A stretch of 64,000 nucleotides of DNA from Oceanospirillaceae bacterium (GTDB lineage: Bacteria; Pseudomonadota; Gammaproteobacteria; Pseudomonadales; Balneatricaceae): assembly GCA_013215375.1 (NCBI GenBank), contig JABSRB010000033.1, positions 1-64,000 of the forward strand, in the 5' to 3' direction. Below the pieces are notes generated by a model. It was given only the letters and a program-made list of their open reading frames with translations. It had not been told where the DNA came from and made no database searches. Shown in pieces: positions 42,671-51,412 of the stretch. The stretch's first letter is position 1. Every line of letters starts with the position of its first letter. The position numbers were made by a program, and so were the translations under genes.

Positions 42671-44763
42671 GCTTTTATACCTTCAATAATCCACAGTGTC
42701 GCAGGGAATGCTACGGGCAGCGATATTCCACGCTGCATTAAATATTGTCCACTTAGAGTGATGTTGTGTTCTTTTAGAACGGGTGCGCCTCTGCTGGTGG
42801 GCGCACGATCTTGTGGGTTGCGCAGGCTGATGTTGTACATACTATCGGTCTCTAAACCGCACAAGCGTACAGGTCTTGGTAGCGTTTGAGCAGAGACTTC
42901 CATCTGCGCAATAAAGGCGACAAATTGGCTATCATCTGCGGCGAGCTGTATTTCACCCAGCACCGCTTTATCATCACAATCAAGACGTTGGATAAAACCG
43001 TTGTGCAACCAGTGGCGATTGGCTTTGTACCAATCGGCGGCCTCTTTAATGATTGTTATGTCGACATCACTGAGTTCTCGCGGATCCATTTCAAAACCCA
43101 TGTGGCGACTCGCCGCTACCCAAGCGCGAAATGCTATCGGTAGCTCACGACCTGAAGTGTGACAGTGGGCGGGGCCTATATGGCTGCCGGTAACCTCGCT
43201 GGGGAAAAACAGCGCCGCGTTGTTCTGCATCCAGAAACGCTCCAGTGCATCATTGGAATCAGACAGCCACAGGCGATGAGTACGCTTGAGAATTTCAAAG
43301 TCAGCGCGACCGCCACCAGAAGAGCAACTTTCTATTTCTACATTGGGATGTGCAATGCGCAGACGATCAAGTAGTGAATAAACACCTTGTGTTTGCGCCG
43401 CATCAACCACCGGCAATACCCGGTTGTGATCCCACTTTATATATTCGATCGGGTATTCGCTGAGCAGTGTCGATATTTGTGTGAACAAATAATTTTGTAC
43501 ATCTAGCAAACTCATATTTAATACTAGTTGCTGACGGCCCTGTACTTGATGCAGAGGGCCCAGCACCCAATCGGGATGGCTGCGATACAAGTCACTGTCT
43601 TCACTAACCATTTCCGGTTCAAACCACAGCCCAAAACCCATCTGTAAGCTGTGGATATGTTGTATCAGTGGATGTAACCCTTGAGGGAACTTAGCTTTAT
43701 CGACCACCCAATCACCTAAACTGCTGAGATCGTTATGGCGTTTTTTGAACCAGCCATCATCCAATACAAAGCGTTCTGCGCCAATACTCGCGGCGCGCGC
43801 TGCGATGTCTTTTAAGACATCGATGTCGTGATCAAAATAGACCGCTTCCCAACAGTTATAGTGCACCGGTCGAGGTTTGTTGGCATCGGGGAAGTTGACA
43901 ATGGCGCTGCGCAAGTGCCCTTGAAAGGATCTGGCTAAACCGTTTAAGCCGACTGCGGAGTAAGACGCGTATAACGGGGCAGTTTCAAAGCTGTTAGTTA
44001 GTTTTCTATCACTTTGAGTGGGGTGGCCAAACTGCACTTGGCGGCGCCCATCCGAGAGTTCCTCGGTGAGCATCTTGTGCCCGCCTGAAAAACCATAGTG
44101 TAAACCATAAGCCGAACCTGAATTATTATCGGCGTTGGTCGTCGGCATAATCAATCCGGGAAAATGTTCGTGAGAAGTGCGACCTAATAGGTTTTCGCGC
44201 AGGCGACAACCGGCACTCCAAGGGGCTATGTTGAGTTGGAACTCACCACACCAGCGCCCTGAAAACTCTAAGGTATGATCGGAATTTTGCGGTGCAGGTA
44301 ATACCGGCGCAGCAAGCCAATCGATGTAAATAGCGGGGTCGCTAAATAACTTGGCACTCAAAGTGAACAAGTTGTTAGCGGTATCAGTAACGATATCCAG
44401 CTGGTAAGTTATCCCTAAATTTTCATCATGAAAGCGCAGTACTAAGTCATTTTCGTGCAAGGTTTGCTCTTTAAAGCAAAAGTTGGTCCACAGGGCTTTG
44501 CCCTGTGCATCACGCAACGCCATGCCCGCTTGTCCTGGAAAACCTTCAGAGGCCTGTGGGCAGACACTTAGCGGTGCGATTTGATCCAGTGAGCCACCAT
44601 TGATATCGTAAGTGGCCATTTGCATTAACGCCGTTAAATCTTCAGCCGCAGGCAGGCTACTGCCCCAATAGATCACCGTGGGCAGGGCAGCATTTTCACT
44701 GCTCAGCACTAAGCTCTGTTGGGGCGTGTCTAAACGCCACTGTTGATATTCAGGGTGAATCAT
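42667..44763 (-). CDS. Alpha-galactosidase, glycoside hydrolase family 36
   Basis: 698 residues from ATG 44763; the frame is open 41 codons upstream, but that stretch overlaps the permease gene, whose stop TAA overlaps this ATG by one base. GH36 signatures: ERFVLDDGWFKKRHND, GFGLWFEPEMVS, nucleophile Asp (~443) in IKWDHNR, ESCSSGGGRAD and acid/base Asp (~501) in LWLSDSNDALERF. No signal peptide, so it acts in the cytoplasm on imported alpha-galactosides such as melibiose or raffinose, releasing galactose. Confidence 0.95.
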   Translation of the reverse strand: MIHPEYQQWRLDTPQQSLVLSSENAALPTVIYWGSSLPAAEDLTALMQMATYDINGGSLDQIAPLSVCPQASEGFPGQAGMALRDAQGKALWTNFCFKEQTLHENDLVLRFHDENLGITYQLDIVTDTANNLFTLSAKLFSDPAIYIDWLAAPVLPAPQNSDHTLEFSGRWCGEFQLNIAPWSAGCRLRENLLGRTSHEHFPGLIMPTTNADNNSGSAYGLHYGFSGGHKMLTEELSDGRRQVQFGHPTQSDRKLTNSFETAPLYASYSAVGLNGLARSFQGHLRSAIVNFPDANKPRPVHYNCWEAVYFDHDIDVLKDIAARAASIGAERFVLDDGWFKKRHNDLSSLGDWVVDKAKFPQGLHPLIQHIHSLQMGFGLWFEPEMVSEDSDLYRSHPDWVLGPLHQVQGRQQLVLNMSLLDVQNYLFTQISTLLSEYPIEYIKWDHNRVLPVVDAAQTQGVYSLLDRLRIAHPNVEIESCSSGGGRADFEILKRTHRLWLSDSNDALERFWMQNNAALFFPSEVTGSHIGPAHCHTSGRELPIAFRAWVAASRHMGFEMDPRELSDVDITIIKEAADWYKANRHWLHNGFIQRLDCDDKAVLGEIQLAADDSQFVAFIAQMEVSAQTLPRPVRLCGLETDSMYNISLRNPQDRAPTSRGAPVLKEHNITLSGQYLMQRGISLPVAFPATLWIIEGIKA

Positions 44764-45611
44764 TACTTCACGGCTCCGAGAGTTAGTCCGGCAATAAAGT
44801 GCTTTTGCATGGCAAAGAACATCAGTACCGGTGGCATAGCTGCGACGATAGAGCCCGCTGATACTAAGTGCCAAGAGGAAACCCACTGGCCGTTTAGTGA
44901 CGCTAATCCCGCTGTAACCGGTTGTGTATCAGCGCCTTGAGTCAGTACCGTGGCCCAGAAATAATCGTTCCATATAAAGGTAAACACCAGCACTGAGAGC
45001 GCGGCAATGGCCGGTTTCATCAGCGGCATCACCACGTACCAGAATATTTGAATTTCCGAGACCCCTTCAACACGTGCCACTTCGATTAACTCGTGGGGTA
45101 GTGCCTTGATAAAGTTACGCATAAACAAGGTACAAAATCCGGTCTGGAAGGCGATGTGGAACAGCGCCAAGCCCATGGTGGTGTTGTACATGCCAATAGA
45201 TAACGTGAAGTCACGTACTGGCACCATCAAAATCTGAAAGGGAATAAAGTTACCGGCAACAAACATAAAAAATACCAGCATGTTGCCTTTGAATTTATAG
45301 ATACCTAGGGCAAAGCCGGTCATACAAGACAGCGCTAAAGTACCGATTACCGTGGGAATAGTGACTTTAAAGCTGTTGAGTATGTAATGGCCTATGGGCG
45401 AGTTAGTGAAAACAGCAGTGTAGTTCTCCAGCATATTAAAGGAGGTGGGCCAGCCCCAGTAATTGCCGGCGTTGATGTCACCCGCGGAGCGGATAGAGGT
45501 AAGTGCCACGGCAATTAACGGCAGTAGCCAGAAAATTAAAGCAATCGGCAAAGCTATTTTATAGAGTCTCTGGGAATTGAGAGAGGTCTTTTCAATGGGT
45601 GTTGGAAACAT
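44763..45611 (-). CDS. ABC transporter permease, MalG type (galactoside importer)
   Basis: 282 residues, six membrane helices, EAA loop EVARVEGVSEIQIFWYVVMPLMKP. The C-terminus MQKHFIAGLTLGAVK is typical of the MalG subgroup. Two bases after malF; the stop overlaps the GH36 start (TAATG). With the protein at 45613 it forms the channel of the galactoside importer, and the ATPase encoded at 48846 is the likely motor. Confidence 0.9.
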   Translation of the reverse strand: MFPTPIEKTSLNSQRLYKIALPIALIFWLLPLIAVALTSIRSAGDINAGNYWGWPTSFNMLENYTAVFTNSPIGHYILNSFKVTIPTVIGTLALSCMTGFALGIYKFKGNMLVFFMFVAGNFIPFQILMVPVRDFTLSIGMYNTTMGLALFHIAFQTGFCTLFMRNFIKALPHELIEVARVEGVSEIQIFWYVVMPLMKPAIAALSVLVFTFIWNDYFWATVLTQGADTQPVTAGLASLNGQWVSSWHLVSAGSIVAAMPPVLMFFAMQKHFIAGLTLGAVK

Positions 45612-45612
45612 A

Positions 45613-46500
45613 TTAACGTCCTCGCTCGTCGCGGTACATTTTATATAAGAAGCCGCCGATATAGAGCATCATAATGAGAAATAGCACAACGGCGATAGCC
45701 GCGCCATAGCCCATACGGAAACCGTATTCTGAGAAGGCCTGCTCGTACATGTAATAAGCCAGTACTCGGCTAGAGCCCCAAGGGCCACCGCTGGTCATAA
45801 TAGAGATTAAGTCGAAGCTGCGCAGAGCACCGATGACGGTGACAACAACCGCGATAAAGGTCGCTGGTTTTAGCTGTGGCAAGATGATGTACCAAAGCAT
45901 GCGCCAGCCCTTGGCGTTATCTAGTCTTGCGGCTTCTATCTGCTCAGAATCCACGGAATTTAAACCGGTGAGATACAAAATCATGCAGTAGGCAGTTTGT
46001 GGCCACAGCCCGGCGACGATGATGCCGTAAGTCACGTAGTCCTCATCGGCCAAGACGGCGATTGAGTCAAAGCCTATGGCATTTAATAAAATATTCATCA
46101 GGCCGTTGGTCGGATCGTAGAACCAAGAAAAAACCAGGCCAACTACCACTTGTGAAATCACAAATGGGAAGAAAAATAGCGATTTATAGATGCGGATACC
46201 GCGCACAGTTTGATTTAAAAACAGTGCAACAAACAGACCCGCTGGTATGGCTAGCATGTAAAGCACCAACCAAATGATGTTGTTTTCTAACGATTTGTAA
46301 AAAGCTTCGTCGTCCATTAACTCTTTGTAGTTATCCAGACCGACGTAGGTTTTCTCGCCTAAACCGTCCCATGCGTATAGGGAAATGTCCACAGATTGAA
46401 AGATAGGCATGATGACGTAGATGGCGAACATCAACATTCCGGGGGTTAAAAAAAGCCAGGGCGCTAGTTTTAACTGGTTTGCTTTCCAGTAGGCACGCAT
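45613..46500 (-). CDS. ABC transporter permease, MalF type (galactoside importer)
   Basis: 295 residues from ATG 46500, which has GAGG nine bases upstream; a TTG at 46521 would add seven residues and overlaps the attenuator tail. Six membrane helices; FVISQVVVGLVFSWFYDPTNGLMN, and EAARLDNAKGWRMLWYIILPQLKP as EAA loop. A terminator-like hairpin separates it from the binding-protein gene, as is common when the binding protein must be in excess. Confidence 0.9.
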   Translation of the reverse strand: MRAYWKANQLKLAPWLFLTPGMLMFAIYVIMPIFQSVDISLYAWDGLGEKTYVGLDNYKELMDDEAFYKSLENNIIWLVLYMLAIPAGLFVALFLNQTVRGIRIYKSLFFFPFVISQVVVGLVFSWFYDPTNGLMNILLNAIGFDSIAVLADEDYVTYGIIVAGLWPQTAYCMILYLTGLNSVDSEQIEAARLDNAKGWRMLWYIILPQLKPATFIAVVVTVIGALRSFDLISIMTSGGPWGSSRVLAYYMYEQAFSEYGFRMGYGAAIAVVLFLIMMLYIGGFLYKMYRDERGR

Positions 46501-46519
46501 AGGGTTAATCCTCAAAAAC

Positions 46520-46552
46520 AAAAAAAATCCGCCAGCGTTAAACGCAGGCGGA
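46520..46552 (-). terminator. Attenuator between the galactoside binding protein and permease genes
   Basis: On the minus strand TCCGCC-t-GCGTT pairs with AACGC-t-GGCGGA (46552-46528), followed directly by eight T residues (46527-46520). This is a textbook intrinsic terminator inside the operon, 15 bases after the binding-protein stop, so only a fraction of transcripts should continue into malF. Confidence 0.92.
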
Positions 46553-46566
46553 GGGATGGGCAGGTA

Positions 46567-47811
46567 TTACTTGTAGGCGCGTGCGCGTACTTTTTCTAGG
46601 CGCTTAAGAATAGTATCTAGACGCTCAGGCTTAACCATGAACTCCTGGAAACCTTCCATGCCTGCTTTGGCCATTTCAGCGGGTGCATCGCGGTCAAAGA
46701 ACTGAGCCACTTGGCTAGTGTTAGACAACATTTTGAAACCCGCTTGCAAGAACTCATCATCGCCCGCTTTCGAATTGGCGTTGATAGGTAGCTGACCCAA
46801 AGTGATGTTCATTTTGGTTTGCACGTCAGCTTGTGCTACGAAAGCCAAGAAACGCTTCGCATCAACTTTGTTTTTTGCATTCGCTGGGATGTGTAATGTA
46901 TCAGTAGGCGCGTCTTCAGCCATTGGGATTCCCTTAGTGATTTCAGGGAATTGGAAGAAACCTAACTGATCGGCTTTAAGGCCTGCTTCACGTAGTGGTG
47001 CAACCGCAAAGTTACCCATTATGTACATCGCCGCTTTACCTTGAACCATAGGTGCTAGCGCTTCCTGCCAGCTGTATGCCGCGTGGTTCTCTAGGAAGAA
47101 ACCAGCGTCAACTAGCTCTTTCCAGTTCATCATGGTCTTGACAACGCGCTCGTCAGTCCATGAAATTTCGCCTTTGGTTAACGCCATGTGGAAATCGTAA
47201 CCGTTGGTACGCAAGTTTAAGTAATCAAAAACACCTGCAGCGGTCCAAAGGTACTTAGTACCGATAGTGATAGGCGTGATGCCCGCTGCGGTAAGCTTTG
47301 CGCCAGCGGCTTTAAATTCAGCCCAGTTAGTCGGTACTGAAATATCATTGGCGGCGAAAAGGTCCTTGCGGTAGTAAACGCCCCACTGGTAGTAAGTGTA
47401 AGGTACGCCCCATTTTTTACCATCGATGGTCATCGCAGCGGCCGCTGAAGCCATGGACTTATTGAGACCGTTCTCTTCCCAGACATCATCTACAGGTTCA
47501 AACAAACCGGCATTTACGTAGGGAAGCATTCTGTTACCAGCGTACCAGTTAGCAATATCTGGAGCATCAGCGGTTAGGAAGTTTCTGATAGACGTTTTGT
47601 AACCTTCGTGGTCAAACAAGTTCAAGGTTACTTTTACATCTGGGTTTGCCGCTTCAAAATCTGCAATTAACTCTTCAAATGCTTTCTTCGGTGCTGGATC
47701 AGAAGTATCTGAGTTGATGACCAAGTTACCGGCAAATACTGATGAGCTAAATACAGTGGCAAGTATCGCTGCTGCCAACTTCTTCTTGAACAGCATCTTT
47801 TTATTTTTCAT
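46567..47811 (-). CDS. ABC transporter sugar-binding protein (galactoside importer)
   Basis: 414 residues. Signal peptide ~1-27 (ending SVFAG). Family 1 SBP: LVINSDTSDPAPKKAFEELIADFEAANP, NWYAGNRMLPYV, TYYQWGVYYRKDLF, DAPTDTLHIPANAKNKVDAKRFLAF. First gene of the galactoside operon, transcribed from a TTGACA-type promoter next to an IclR palindrome. GGAGAG lies upstream of the ATG. The linked GH36 and GH42 make alpha- and beta-galactosides the expected ligands. A paralogue without transporter genes lies at 34064. Confidence 0.9.
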   Translation of the reverse strand: MKNKKMLFKKKLAAAILATVFSSSVFAGNLVINSDTSDPAPKKAFEELIADFEAANPDVKVTLNLFDHEGYKTSIRNFLTADAPDIANWYAGNRMLPYVNAGLFEPVDDVWEENGLNKSMASAAAAMTIDGKKWGVPYTYYQWGVYYRKDLFAANDISVPTNWAEFKAAGAKLTAAGITPITIGTKYLWTAAGVFDYLNLRTNGYDFHMALTKGEISWTDERVVKTMMNWKELVDAGFFLENHAAYSWQEALAPMVQGKAAMYIMGNFAVAPLREAGLKADQLGFFQFPEITKGIPMAEDAPTDTLHIPANAKNKVDAKRFLAFVAQADVQTKMNITLGQLPINANSKAGDDEFLQAGFKMLSNTSQVAQFFDRDAPAEMAKAGMEGFQEFMVKPERLDTILKRLEKVRARAYK

Positions 47812-47895
47812 CTGATGTTCTCTCCGTTGTGTTTTTAAAAGCCTCTGTGATTCATAGCAAATCGAAGCTTTATGATTTTATTGTTGTTCCACATA

Positions 47896-47954
47896 TTGAA
47901 ACTAGGTTTCAACTATTGACAATATGCGCCATTTAGCAAATACTGTCAATAGTT
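47896..47954. promoter_or_regulatory. IclR-type operator and face-to-face promoters
   Basis: TTGAAACTAGGTTTCAA (47896-47912) is a 7-bp-arm palindrome of the TGAAAC-N3-GTTTCA kind bound by IclR/KdgR-family regulators. Just beside it AACTATTGACA (47911-47921) and TGTCAATAGTT (47944-47954) are perfect 11-bp inverted arms. Each contains a TTGACA -35 box pointing at the other: plus strand TTGACA (47916)-17-AATACT for iclR, minus strand TTGACA (47949)-17-CATATT for the binding-protein operon. Only one promoter could be occupied at a time. Confidence 0.75.
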
Positions 47955-47984
47955 TTGATGGATTAAAGAATAGAGAGTTGACTC

Positions 47985-48773
47985 ATGGCAGCGGCAAAAA
48001 ACAGTGATGGAACAGTAGGTAAAGCACTGAGTGTATTGGATAAAGTAGCGCTATTTGGGCGCCCAGTACGCTTTAGTGAAATATTGGCTGATAGCGAATT
48101 CCCCAAGGCTACTTTGTATCGCCTTTTACAGACATTGACCAATCAGGGCATGTTGGGTTACGACCCCGACAGGCAACTATATAGTTTAGGAGTGCGTTTA
48201 GTAGGCCTTGCACATGCTGCGTGGAATCAAGCATCACTGGCACCGATTGCCCGACCTTTGTTGGATGAGTTGTCCTTAAAAGTGGACGAGACAGTGCACT
48301 TAGGACAATTGGACCACGGGCAAGTGTTATACGTCGATAAGCGCAACCCAAAATTGCCGCTAAATATGTTTTCCGATGCGGGCAAAATAGGGCCTGGATA
48401 CTGCACGGGAGTGGGCAAGGCAATGTTGGCGTATTTAGACAAGCCGCTGCGCGATAAATTGGTCTCTCAGCAATCGTTCCATCGTTATACAGAGCACACT
48501 ATTACCAATAGCGATGATTTTCAGGCAGAGCTCGCGACTATTCGCGAGCAACGTGTGGCCTATGATCGCGAAGAGCATGAGCCGAATATTATTTGCATAG
48601 CTGCACCGATTCTCTCTAGTAAACAGCGAGTATTAGGCGGGCTGTCAATTACCACTTCCACGGGGCGTTACACCCTGGAGGAGCTGGAAAAATTTAAACC
48701 GGAGCTGTTAGCAACAGCACACAAAATTAGCCAGCTGGCACAATCCTGGCACTTTCCTGAAACCAACAGCTGA
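47985..48773 (+). CDS. IclR-family regulator of the galactoside operon
   Basis: 262 residues. N-terminal helix-turn-helix (GTVGKALSVLDKVALFGRPVRFSEI, FPKATLYRLLQTL) and a C-terminal IclR effector domain (VHLGQLDHGQVLYVDK, YCTGVGKAMLAYLDK, REEHEPNIICIAAPI). It diverges from the ten-gene galactoside operon and precedes the ATPase gene, so it most likely controls both. The palindrome at 47896-47912 is the probable site. Effector unknown; a 2-keto-3-deoxy acid would parallel KdgR. Confidence 0.9.
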   Translation: MAAAKNSDGTVGKALSVLDKVALFGRPVRFSEILADSEFPKATLYRLLQTLTNQGMLGYDPDRQLYSLGVRLVGLAHAAWNQASLAPIARPLLDELSLKVDETVHLGQLDHGQVLYVDKRNPKLPLNMFSDAGKIGPGYCTGVGKAMLAYLDKPLRDKLVSQQSFHRYTEHTITNSDDFQAELATIREQRVAYDREEHEPNIICIAAPILSSKQRVLGGLSITTSTGRYTLEELEKFKPELLATAHKISQLAQSWHFPETNS

Positions 48774-48845
48774 GGAATATAGCAATAAGTCCAGAATACT
48801 TTCAACGGGCTTATCCACATATTCCCTAATACAATCGGAGTTACA

Positions 48846-49907
48846 ATGTCAGGCGTACAATTAAAAAATATAACCAAGAAATACGATGACCTTCAAGTTA
48901 TTCACGGTATTGACCTAGAAATTAAAGAGGGTGAGTTTTGTGTATTTGTTGGACCATCTGGCTGTGGTAAATCTACATTATTGCGCATGATCGCAGGTTT
49001 AGAAGAAACCACAGGTGGAGAGATGTTCATTGGTGATCGAAATGTCACTACTGCCGATCCCGCTGAACGTGGTATTTCAATGGTGTTTCAAACTTATGCG
49101 CTCTACCCGCACATGACGGTTGAAGAGAACATGGGCTTTGGTTTGAAGATGAATAAAGTGCCTAAGGCAGAAATAAAAAGCAAAGTTGCCGAGGCCTCTA
49201 GAATATTAAAGCTCGACGATTATTTGTCGCGTAAACCTAAAGCTTTATCGGGTGGTCAGCGCCAGCGTGTTGCTATTGGACGTGCCATTGTACGTGGTCC
49301 AGAAGTATTTTTGTTTGATGAGCCATTATCTAACCTAGATGCAGAGTTACGTGTAGAAATGCGTGTTGAAATCTCTCGCCTGCACAACGAAATCGGCGCT
49401 ACCATGATTTACGTCACTCACGATCAGGTAGAGGCGATGACCTTAGCCGATAAAATTGTGGTATTGCGTGATGGTCGTATTGAGCAAGTGGGCTCTCCGC
49501 TTGAGCTGTACAACAATCCGGATAATAAATTTGTGGCGGGTTTTATTGGCTCCCCTGGGATGAACTTCCTGAAGGGCGTGGTTGAAAATGGCAGTGTGCG
49601 TATACCGGCACTACAAGACAGTATGATTGCGTTAGACGTTAAATTGCCTGCATCTGGCACTAAGGTCTATATAGGGGTTAGGCCTCAAGATATTGAATTA
49701 ACTTCAGGTGAGGGCGATCTGCGTGTCGATGTTACCGAAGAGCTAGGTGGCGTTTCTTACATATATTTAAAAACACCTACAGATGAGCGCATTGTGGTTG
49801 AGTCGCGCGGCGAATCTTCTACGGCGTACGGCAGTAATGCCAACATAAGTTTCACTGCAGATAAAGTCGTCTTGTTTGATCTTGAGAGTGAGCAGCGCAT
49901 TCGATAA
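48846..49907 (+). CDS. ABC transporter ATPase, MalK/UgpC type
   Basis: 353 residues. Walker [23 protein letters not shown], signature [14 protein letters not shown], Walker [14 protein letters not shown], and [20 protein letters not shown] regulatory domain occupies ~235-353. Lies 72 bases after iclR on the plus strand, whereas the binding protein and permeases are on the other strand; it probably powers that importer. Close relative of ThuK. GGAG precedes the start; a hairpin follows the stop. Confidence 0.92.
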   Translation: MSGVQLKNITKKYDDLQVIHGIDLEIKEGEFCVFVGPSGCGKSTLLRMIAGLEETTGGEMFIGDRNVTTADPAERGISMVFQTYALYPHMTVEENMGFGLKMNKVPKAEIKSKVAEASRILKLDDYLSRKPKALSGGQRQRVAIGRAIVRGPEVFLFDEPLSNLDAELRVEMRVEISRLHNEIGATMIYVTHDQVEAMTLADKIVVLRDGRIEQVGSPLELYNNPDNKFVAGFIGSPGMNFLKGVVENGSVRIPALQDSMIALDVKLPASGTKVYIGVRPQDIELTSGEGDLRVDVTEELGGVSYIYLKTPTDERIVVESRGESSTAYGSNANISFTADKVVLFDLESEQRIR

Positions 49908-49917
49908 TGAAGTTGTT

Positions 49918-49941
49918 AGCACCGAGCGAAATCTCGGTGCT
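49918..49941 (+). terminator. Putative terminator after the ABC ATPase gene
   Basis: AGCACCGAG (49918-49926) pairs perfectly with CTCGGTGCT (49933-49941), 6-base loop, followed by GATTGTTGT. The weak T tract lowers certainty, but position 11 bases after the stop supports it. Confidence 0.6.
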
Positions 49942-50060
49942 GATTGTTGTCGGTAGCTTGAGATGTATATGTCGCTATTCGATCCTTTGTTAATTATTTA
50001 AGTGATACTGGCGCATATAGAACTTAGTTATCATACCCTTTGGATCAGAGATGCTTTATT

Positions 50061-50420
50061 TCACAGTCTTATCTTAATGAGAGGCGGTCCATTCTCTCTT
50101 TTAATGATCAATATCTTTTTCGCTTCAAGGCCCTGACTAAGATTGACCTTTACCTTCAAAACTATTTCACCGTCTTTAAAGGCCTTCGTTTTTTTATCCC
50201 ATTTCAAAGTTAATGTTCCTATCGCAATGTTGGGGATAGGTTGGGTACTTTGGCTGGGGGCTACTTTGCGCTCTTTTGCGGTTTGGGATATTAATATCTG
50301 CGAATCATGAGAAATGGCGGTGTTCTTCTTTGGCTCCACCGTAGGTATCATCGCATGGCTATAAGCGGATAGCGCGCTTAAAGTCAGACAAGCTAACATA
50401 CTAAATTTAAGTTTTTTCAT
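50061..50420 (-). CDS. Small exported protein of unknown function
   Basis: 119 residues. Signal peptide ~1-23 (SAYSHA). The mature part is basic and has TLTLKWDKKTKAFKDGEIVLKVKVNLSQGLEAKKILIIKRENG; no family recognised. GGAGAATACC precedes the ATG. Not adjacent to co-directional partners. Confidence 0.6.
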   Translation of the reverse strand: MKKLKFSMLACLTLSALSAYSHAMIPTVEPKKNTAISHDSQILISQTAKERKVAPSQSTQPIPNIAIGTLTLKWDKKTKAFKDGEIVLKVKVNLSQGLEAKKILIIKRENGPPLIKIRL

Positions 50421-50713
50421 GGTATTCTCCGCGCTTATTTAACGGTCATTAATTGCGGTGCCGGACCTTACAAAAAGACAGATAAACTATCTGGGGATTA
50501 GACGCCACAGTAAAAGCTTAGATCAAGAAATACTTTTTTCATACCTAATCAACATGAATTTTAGTCGTAGTGGTAGTTTTCTTAAGTGATAGAAGGGCTT
50601 AAAGTTGCCTGCCAGCGGGCTAGCTCCAGTAATACTGAACGCTTTAAAAATAATGGCGAAAGTGTACTATGAGCATGGAACATATCCTTACCCGCATGAT
50701 AATGGAGCAATAA

Positions 50714-50950
50714 GTGACGAATAAGCAGTTGGCAGTTATGTATTTAGAGCTGATGAGTATGTACGAAGAAGATTTTCCCGTTGATAAAACCACTGCTGAA
50801 GACACCGAAAATCGTGCCCTTTTAATTGAAAAGATCGAGTCTAACTCACTGTCAAAAAAAGATTTAACACTGTTAGAACCGGTGTTTAATTACGGCCATA
50901 TGGATGTGCATAAATACTTAAAAGCCAAAAAGCGCTTTATTTGGTTTTAA
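50714..50950 (+). CDS. Small acidic protein of unknown function
   Basis: 78 residues from a GTG start; GGAG lies seven bases upstream. The sequence is helical and charged (LELMSMYEEDFP, EDTENRALLIEKIES, KKDLTLLEPVFNYGHMDVHKYLKAKKRFIWF) with no signal peptide. I do not recognise the family. The long 293-base gap upstream and the absence of overlap make a real gene plausible. Confidence 0.5.
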   Translation: MTNKQLAVMYLELMSMYEEDFPVDKTTAEDTENRALLIEKIESNSLSKKDLTLLEPVFNYGHMDVHKYLKAKKRFIWF

Positions 50951-51070
50951 TCGAAACAGCGACACTGGCCAGTCGTTAAGCAGGACTTGAGATGACTCAC
51001 CTAGCACCTTTATCGTTCAAGCCATTGGAGCGAATCCACTATAGATGATTTAGGCTCCGTCTAATTCATC

Positions 51071-51232
51071 TTTATTGAACTCAAAACATTGTTACCCGCA
51101 ACAGACTTTGAACTTGCCAAACAGTTTTATAGTGATTTAGGTTTTAGCCAATGTTCTGAAACAGCGGGGGTTGCTTATTTTCGCTTTGGTGACTGCAGTT
51201 TCCTGCTGTGGCAAATTGGGAAAAATATCTGA
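51071..51232 (+). pseudogene. Truncated VOC (glyoxalase-fold) gene fragment
   Basis: Without an ATG, the frame from 51071 to the TGA at 51230 translates to a clear N-terminal VOC half: IELKTLLPATDFELAKQFY, SDLGF, VAYFRFGDCSFLLWQ. The only upstream in-frame start is blocked by stops, and the C-terminal half is missing. It is a remnant. The remaining bases of 50951-51412 show nothing else. Confidence 0.75.
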
Positions 51233-51412
51233 TTTTAAGATTTATCTAAGCTTTAAAAACATGCGAGTAAGTCGTGAATTGTATCGATAGTTTTAGCTCT
51301 TTCATTATACGCCACTTGCTATTCATCGCTGCTTCATCGCCATATGGTTAATGAGAGATTTGTTCTTTTAGTGTCAGCTTATCCTAATACTTACTACAAA
51401 AGGAAAGCAGAC

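Noticed and set aside
47911-47954. Inverted repeat AACTATTGACA/TGTCAATAGTT as a transcription terminator
   Set aside because: No T tract, spacer of 22 bases and position in a divergent intergenic region; it fits promoters or an operator better.
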